A stretch of DNA of 16,076 nt from Actinomadura graeca (GTDB taxonomy: Bacteria; Actinomycetota; Actinomycetes; Streptosporangiales; Streptosporangiaceae). The DNA lies in assembly GCF_019175365.1 (NCBI RefSeq), contig NZ_CP059574.1, forward strand, positions 1-16,076, read 5' to 3'. The notes under the pieces are model-generated. The model was not told the origin of the DNA, searched no databases, and worked only from the letters and a program-made list of their open reading frames with translations. The translations under genes were made by a program, and so were the position numbers. Shown here piece after piece: positions 13,408 to 16,076 of the stretch. The stretch's first letter is position 1. Each line of letters starts with the position of its first letter.

Positions 13408-13758
13408 TCATCGGGGAGTTCGGGCGAGGGCGGCGAGGCGGTCGACCAGGCGGTGGGCGGCGGCCTCGCTGAGCGGGTCGGGCTGTCCGCTGCTCGCAGC
13501 GGTGGCGAGGTTGCGGGCGAGCACGACCAGGCGCCGCTCGGCGACCTCGGCCGCACGCCCGCGCCAGCCGTCCGCGGCGTCGGCGTCGGCGTCCGGGGGC
13601 GCCTCTGCGAGGCCGGCCGGGGGCGTCCGGTGCGCGGCGCGGCTGGCCGCGACCCGGCACCGCGCACCGCAGTACCGGATCGGGCGCCCCCGGGGCCGCT
13701 GCTGGATCGGCGTGCCGCAGTGTGCGCACACCCGGTCCTGGGACTCGCCGCCGCCCAT
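13408..13758 (-). CDS. Small four-cysteine zinc-motif protein
   Basis: The 116-residue protein has C11, C14, C30 and C34 in CAHCGTPIQQ...RGRPIRYCGARCR, a probable zinc knuckle of a kind frequent in small actinomycete plasmid and phage proteins. A disordered acidic linker (45-64) and a helical C-terminal domain (65-114) follow. ATG at 13758 is chosen because GGAGG lies eight bases upstream, giving the best ribosome site in this region; longer frames lack one. Two GTGTTACGAAATC direct repeats lie just upstream. Its stop overlaps a possible small membrane gene. Related cysteine spacing in the coiled-coil protein suggests the two share a binding mode. DNA or protein binding is inferred; the exact role is unknown. 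Confidence 0.75.
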   Translation of the reverse strand: MGGGESQDRVCAHCGTPIQQRPRGRPIRYCGARCRVAASRAAHRTPPAGLAEAPPDADADAADGWRGRAAEVAERRLVVLARNLATAASSGQPDPLSEAAAHRLVDRLAALARTPR

Positions 13759-13772
13759 CCCGCCGACCTCCA

Positions 13773-13806
13773 GATTTCGTAACACCATCGCATGATTTCG
13801 TAACAC
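13773..13806 (-). promoter_or_regulatory. Two 13-bp direct repeats GTGTTACGAAATC upstream of the zinc-motif gene
   Basis: On the plus strand the exact 13-mer GATTTCGTAACAC occurs at 13773-13785 and 13794-13806, a 21-base period equal to two helical turns. The pair ends two bases from the GGAGG ribosome site of the zinc-motif gene. This is the pattern of a tandem operator, plausibly for autoregulation. GGCGAGGAT is also tandemly repeated at 13820-13837. Confidence 0.6.
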
Positions 13807-13862
13807 GGTATCGCGTCCTGGCGAGGATGGCGAGGATGCGGAAGGGCCCGCCCCCGGGTGCC

Positions 13863-13900
13863 GGGGGCGGTGTGAGGAGGAGTGGGGCTGGGGGACCCCC
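13863..13900. repeat. G-rich repeat, copy shared with the right edge
   Basis: GGGGGCGGTGTGAGGAGG is identical to 16026-16043, and both continue into GGGGC(T/C)GGGGGACCCCC, with three extra bases here. Part of the dispersed G-rich family. Confidence 0.6.
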
Positions 13901-13920
13901 GCGAACGCCCGGGACGTGCA

Positions 13921-13960
13921 CAGCAAGATGGATGATCAGACGTCAGATCGTCCCGGCGGC
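13921..13960 (+). repeat. 40-bp repeat, copy A
   Basis: It matches 14801-14840 at 37 of 40 positions, beginning CAGCAAGAT and ending TCGTCCCGG plus a variable end. The inner palindrome GATCAGACGTCAGATC (13934-13949) has one mismatch. Confidence 0.7.
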
Positions 13961-14020
13961 GCCTGTCGACACCCCCCTCGCAGCGACAGCAGCAAGCACC
14001 AGGACCACGCCGAGCGGACG

Positions 14021-14042
14021 GCGGGCACGGCCAGGACGACGG
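14021..14042 (+). repeat. 22-bp exact direct repeat, copy 2
   Basis: Exact copy of 13279-13300, here outside any credible gene. Confidence 0.55.
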
Positions 14043-14249
14043 GCACGGCCGGGGCCGGATGAGAACTTTCTCTACGTCTTCAAGGGCGCCCGCCACGGCG
14101 GCCGCCAGGGGCGTCGACGTCCCGCCGGGCTGCGGCCTCTCCGGGCCGGTCCCGCCGGGCCGCCGACGCCCTGCCAGGACGAGGCGTTGCCGGAACTCGC
14201 GAACATTCCGCGCGGGCGCACACAACGCGTGTCGTATGCCCGGGCAGGC

Positions 14250-14319
14250 GCCCCCTCTACCGGAGTAGGGGGGCCGGTAGGCGCCTCCCGCCAGCGCGGT
14301 AGGCACCGGTAGAGGGGGC
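14250..14319. ncRNA. Large stem-loop, possible structured RNA or binding locus
   Basis: GCCCCCTCTACCGG (14250-14263) and CCGGTAGAGGGGGC (14306-14319) are perfect 14-base complements. The 42-base loop carries GGTAGGCGCC and GGTAGGCACC. A competing local hairpin is possible: CCCCTCTAC (14252-14260) with GTAGGGGGG (14265-14273), which would exclude the long-range stem. Two mutually exclusive folds suggest a switchable RNA, but a DNA element such as a transfer or single-strand origin is equally possible. No promoter is identified. Confidence 0.45.
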
Positions 14320-14434
14320 CCGGCGCGCGCCCCAGCCACCCCGTCCAGGCCGGATCCGCAAGGGGGCACGGAGGGGGCACGGAGGGGCGTCCCGGCAGTG
14401 GACGCGGCGTCGAATTACACCGGCGACTCGGGGG

Positions 14435-14478
14435 AGCAAGATATGTCATATGTCTGACTTTCACTGAGATCAGCTGAA
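14435..14478. other. AT-richer patch with AGCAAGATA and tandem ATATGTC
   Basis: It starts with AGCAAGATA, shared with the 40 bp repeat (copy B), then ATATGTC twice in tandem (14441-14454), GTCTGAC and GATCAG/TCAGCTGA. It is clearly less GC-rich than its surroundings and lies about 100 bases from the CGCTAG array. It may be an easily melted origin element or a promoter. Confidence 0.5.
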
Positions 14479-14581
14479 CCGGGGCCCGCCTCCGACCGGT
14501 GGCCGGGAACGCCTCTCCAGTGCCTCGCCGATGCCTCATCGATGCGCCGGGGCGCCCGGCCCGGCCCGGCCGCCCGTGCGC

Positions 14582-14676
14582 CGCTAGACGCTAGATCGCA
14601 TGCCCCAGGGCCCATCAGCCGCTAGCGCCGCCGCTAGGTCTAGGGGGCGTGCCGCTAGGACGTCCCGGTCCGCTAG
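14582..14676. repeat. CGCTAG iteron-like array, six copies
   Basis: CGCTAG occurs at 14582, 14589, 14620, 14632, 14653 and 14671 (first base given), all in the same orientation, with a further GGTCTAGGG at 14637-14645. CTAG is rare in high-GC actinomycete DNA, so six in 95 bases is far above expectation. Short same-orientation repeats beside an AT-richer patch are the hallmark of an iteron origin or a centromere. The binding protein would be the rep-like or RHH protein. Confidence 0.65.
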
Positions 14677-14732
14677 GGGACGTCTCAGCGCGTCCCCGGG
14701 GACGTCCCGGGGACGTACCGGCCGGACGTGGG
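14658..14732. repeat. GGACGT array, five copies
   Basis: GGACGT occurs within AGGACGTCCCGG, GGGGACGTCT, GGGGACGTCCCGG, GGGGACGTACCGG and CCGGACGTGGGG, overlapping and extending the CGCTAG array. Several copies contain the GACGTC palindrome that also sits at the centre of the 40 bp repeats. Confidence 0.55.
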
Positions 14733-14750
14733 GCACGAGCACCAGAAGGA

Positions 14751-14772
14751 GCGCGGCCGCGCGCGGCCGCGC
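14751..14772. repeat. 22-bp perfect GC palindrome
   Basis: Two GCGGCCGC units joined by GC steps make a perfect 22 bp palindrome, 29 bases before copy B of the 40 bp repeat. Confidence 0.5.
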
Positions 14773-14800
14773 CAGGTCACCGGTTGCCGGAAAACGGGGA

Positions 14801-14840
14801 CAGCAAGATAGATGATCAGACGTCTGATCGTCCCGGCCGC
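14801..14840 (+). repeat. 40-bp repeat, copy B with perfect palindrome
   Basis: 37 of 40 bases match 13921-13960. Here GATCAGACGTCTGATC (14814-14829) is a perfect 16 bp palindrome, extended to 22 bp with a single non-complementary pair at 14811-14832. Same orientation as copy A, 880 bases apart. Confidence 0.7.
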
Positions 14841-14889
14841 CCCGGGGCGCTCCGCTGGGAGGGGCCCCTCAGGTGCTCCCGAGGGCCCG

Positions 14890-14906
14890 TTCCGCGATGC
14901 GCGGAA
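14890..14906. repeat. Short hairpin TTCCGCG-ATG-CGCGGAA
   Basis: Perfect seven-pair stem with a three-base loop in the gene-free zone. Another eight-pair stem, CCGGGGGC/GCCCCCGG, lies at 14929-14950. Confidence 0.45.
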
Positions 14907-14969
14907 GGACGGCCGGGGGCCGTTGCCGCCGGGGGCTCCGCCGCCCCCGGACCCCCGCGGGCCGGAACA

Positions 14970-15021
14970 CCCGGACGCCCGGGGAACGCCGTCTCGGATG
15001 CGGGCTGCCCGGGCGTCCGGG
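14970..15021. repeat. 14-bp inverted repeat CCCGGACGCCCGGG/CCCGGGCGTCCGGG
   Basis: Perfect arms at 14970-14983 and 15008-15021 around a 24-base loop. No associated gene end; part of the structured zone. Confidence 0.5.
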
Positions 15022-15147
15022 CGCCCCGGAACGAGGCGGCCGGCCACCGGTATTCGTGACCTCAGGCCGTCAGGAGGGCTCAGGTATCGTCAATCTCCGA
15101 GATACGTCCGGGACGAAACGATCCGCCCTAGGAGACCCTCACACACG

Positions 15148-15182
15148 GTAACGGCGCCGACCGTGCTGGTCGGCGCCGTTAC
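15148..15182 (-). terminator. Strong 15-bp terminator hairpin after the Nudix gene
   Basis: GTAACGGCGCCGACC and GGTCGGCGCCGTTAC pair over 15 bases with loop GTGCT, 38 bases past the Nudix stop codon. No T-run on either side; the symmetry would let it act in both directions and shield the structured zone from transcription. Confidence 0.8.
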
Positions 15183-15219
15183 GTCACGTGGTCCCGTCAC
15201 GAAATCCGACGGGTCCGGG

Positions 15220-15876
15220 TCATGGACTGATCACGCCGGTGTCGTCGCACTGCTCGCAGCCCTCGCCGTAGCACCTGCACGGCCGCCATCCCGGCTCCTC
15301 GGCGTCCTCGTTGACGTCCACGGTCCGGTCGATCTCCGCCAGCTCGTCCCGATCGATGTCGGCCAGGCCCGCGGTGAGGATCCACCGGCACCAGACCGGC
15401 TCGATACCCGGCGCGGCCGCCCAGTCGGGATCGGTCACGCGGCCCCGGGCGCGGGCGAGGGTGCGCTGCATGAGGGCCTCCAGCTCGGCGCGGTCGGCCC
15501 AGTGCAGCGCGCCGAGCTTCGCGTCCGCGCTGCGGGGGGTGCCGATGGCGCGGGCGGTGTAGATCTGCCAGTGGTGGCCGGGCCCGTCGGGGCCGTCCCC
15601 GCGCGCGCAGCGGTTGAGCCGGTGACCGCCGCCGACCAGGACCAGGGTGCCCGGGACGACCGTCATCGCGGCCTCCTCGGCGACCTCGGCGTGGGCGGCC
15701 TCGACATAGCCAGGGTGCGCGTCGAAGACGTGCCCGGCGATGGGCGCGACACCGGCGCCGTCGGCGCGGGTGCCGACCAGGACCCGGTCCAGGTCGTCCA
15801 GGACCAGCACGCCCACCGAGGCGCCGTCACAGATCTTGCCGGTCGCGGGGCCGTGGGGGCCGTGGATGATGTCCAT
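15220..15876 (-). CDS. Nudix-fold protein with cysteine-rich C-terminal tail
   Basis: The 218-residue protein has a Nudix-like core at about 18-150. The motif region GHVFDAHPGYVEAAHAEVAE (48-67) plus EAAM keeps the metal-binding glutamates E64, E67 and E68, but the usual arginine before the first of them is alanine, the glycine after EE is alanine, and the earlier glutamate position is not conserved. Hydrolysis is therefore uncertain. A later NRCARGDGPDGPGHHWQIYT segment may shape the substrate pocket. After an acidic linker (172-195) it ends with CRCYGEGCEQCDDTG (200-214), four cysteines in a DnaJ-like CxC/CxxC zinc pattern. ATG at 15876 follows AGGAGG at ideal spacing. Nudix proteins cleave nucleoside diphosphates linked to another group; this substrate is unknown. 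It may be the last gene downstream of tra if the element is circular. Confidence 0.85.
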   Translation of the reverse strand: MDIIHGPHGPATGKICDGASVGVLVLDDLDRVLVGTRADGAGVAPIAGHVFDAHPGYVEAAHAEVAEEAAMTVVPGTLVLVGGGHRLNRCARGDGPDGPGHHWQIYTARAIGTPRSADAKLGALHWADRAELEALMQRTLARARGRVTDPDWAAAPGIEPVWCRWILTAGLADIDRDELAEIDRTVDVNEDAEEPGWRPCRCYGEGCEQCDDTGVISP

Positions 15877-15988
15877 GTCATTTCCTCCTGTGTGGTTCGG
15901 GTGGAGTGATCAGGGGCCCTCGGTCCGGGTGCTGTCCGGGCGGGGGCCCCGCCGTGTCGCGGGTGTGGTGATCTCCCTCCGTCGATGG
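15877..15988. other. Leader of the Nudix gene, no gene seen
   Basis: Apart from the AGGAGG ribosome site there is GAGGGAGATCACC (minus strand, near 15968-15980), which looks like a second ribosome site but is not followed by a start codon. GGGGCCC and GGGGGCCCC blocks could pair. No clear -10/-35 is visible. Confidence 0.35.
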
Positions 15989-16075
15989 GCCGGGGGAGGG
16001 GGGACTCCCCCCGGGGTTCGGGTGCTGGGGGCGGTGTGAGGAGGGGGGCCGGGGGACCCCCCCAACCCCCCCACG
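15989..16075. repeat. G-rich repeat cluster at the right edge
   Basis: GGGGGACTCCCCCCGGGG, then the 18-mer shared with 13863-13880, then GGGGGACCCCCCCAACCCCC, which is the complement of the GGGTTGGGGGGG units near the left edge. It continues to the window end. Confidence 0.55.
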
Positions 16076-16076
16076 C

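Larger units (their letters stand above)
13200..13411 (-). pseudogene. Probable frameshifted small membrane protein gene
   Basis: ATG at 13411 overlaps the stop of the four-cysteine gene as ATGA. It opens with MTNSPPTPGEYSAG, then codon use collapses near 13370. Reading one frame over, the sequence continues LAARSWAREASSAPS and VRRAVVRAVVLAVPAGAVVV, a basic region plus one membrane helix, with G/C at nearly all third positions, and stops at 13200. One inserted base near 13371 would restore a protein of about 70 residues. The same third positions are shared by a plus-strand frame from 13258 (MTTTTAPAGTAR, no ribosome site), so the strand is not certain. A sequencing error or a real mutation are both possible. 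Confidence 0.35.
13807..15147. other. Gene-free structured region, candidate origin/partition/ncRNA zone
   Basis: No frame on either strand shows a ribosome site plus natural protein composition. Frames that stay open are arginine/proline/glycine-rich by-products of high GC. The region instead holds the 40 bp repeats, a 22 bp repeat, a large stem-loop, an AT-richer patch, CGCTAG and GGACGT arrays, a 22 bp palindrome and two further hairpins, each listed separately. This density of repeats is typical of replication origins, transfer loci or structured RNA. Confidence 0.6.

Noticed and set aside
13258..13782. Plus-strand frame starting MTTTTAPAGTAR
   Set aside because: The first 38 codons look natural, but there is no ribosome site, the frame degrades at about 13365 and then runs opposite the four-cysteine gene. 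Kept only as an alternative for the frameshifted locus.
13722..14539. Open frames on both strands around PDENFLYVFKG and MRHRRGTGEAF
   Set aside because: Isolated natural-looking words in otherwise arginine/proline-rich translations, no ribosome site, no consistent strand, and they run through the stem-loop and 40 bp repeat.
15965..15982. GGAGGGAGATCACC as a ribosome site for another gene before the Nudix gene
   Set aside because: No ATG, GTG or TTG follows at usable distance, and the downstream frame is short and of odd composition.
15880..16076. Minus-strand open frame running in from the right edge and ending at 15880
   Set aside because: No start codon within the window, proline/glycine-rich over the G-run repeat, no recognisable domain; probably open by chance, although it could be the end of a gene outside.
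1..16076. Integrated conjugative element with tRNA attachment site
   Set aside because: No integrase or excisionase motif and no tRNA-like sequence was found on either strand; edges outside the window cannot be judged.

Overview
The window is very GC-rich DNA (well above 70% G+C by eye, with almost every third codon position G or C). It has GTG starts, ATGA/GTGA gene overlaps and alanine/arginine/proline-rich proteins. This is the style of a high-GC actinomycete; the sequence does not settle the genus. The gene set is that of a small conjugative plasmid or plasmid-like element: an FtsK/SpoIIIE-type DNA translocase with several membrane partners, a GntR/HutC repressor, a candidate replication protein, a ParA plus ribbon-helix-helix pair, and a KfrA-like coiled-coil protein. 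I see no integrase, relaxase, type IV secretion genes, rRNA or tRNA. That favours a plasmid using the single-translocase, double-stranded DNA transfer of actinomycetes over an integrated element or a classical type IV system.

Layout. (1) 101-6915, minus strand: a seven-gene transfer operon. The first six genes are chained by 1-4 base stop/start overlaps, and the tra ATPase comes last after a 103 bp gap. In transcription order: small unknown protein, two-helix membrane peptide, polytopic membrane protein with a C-terminal helix-turn-helix, DUF3307-like membrane protein, RsbW-like ATP-binding protein, basic histone-H1-like membrane protein, Tra. (2) 6916-7088: divergent control region with two GGTGTC(C)TAGGACA operators, a TTGACA -35 box facing the transfer operon and a 14 bp hairpin in its leader. 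(3) 7089-9426, plus strand: the GntR/HutC regulator, a terminator, then a possible 38-codon ORF coupled to the candidate Rep. (4) 9528-10627, minus strand: parA and a small RHH partner, bracketed by an inverted 12-mer and a dispersed ATCCCG-rich repeat. (5) 10628-12056: an AT-rich promoter/operator island, the zinc-motif coiled-coil protein and its terminator, then a palindrome and a Z-DNA tract. (6) 12235-13758, minus strand: a pentapeptide-repeat protein, a region with inverted repeats and a perfect DnaA box, a probable frameshifted small membrane gene and a four-cysteine zinc protein. (7) 13759-15219: about 1.46 kb without a convincing gene but full of structure, including two near-identical 40 bp repeats carrying GATCAGACGTCTGATC, a large stem-loop, an AT-richer patch, six CGCTAG iterons and a GGACGT array. 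This is the best origin/partition/ncRNA candidate. (8) 15220-15876, minus strand: a Nudix-fold protein with a cysteine-rich tail and a strong terminator.

How the parts fit (inference): the GntR protein represses both its own gene and the transfer operon through the shared operators. The operon makes a hexameric Tra motor plus membrane and DNA-binding helpers that move plasmid DNA between mycelial cells. The Rep candidate, the iteron region, ParA/RHH and the coiled-coil protein maintain the plasmid. The pentapeptide and Nudix proteins look like accessory cargo. G-rich stretches occur at both window edges; if the element is a circle of about this size, the Nudix gene would be the last gene downstream of tra and the 15148-15182 hairpin its terminator.
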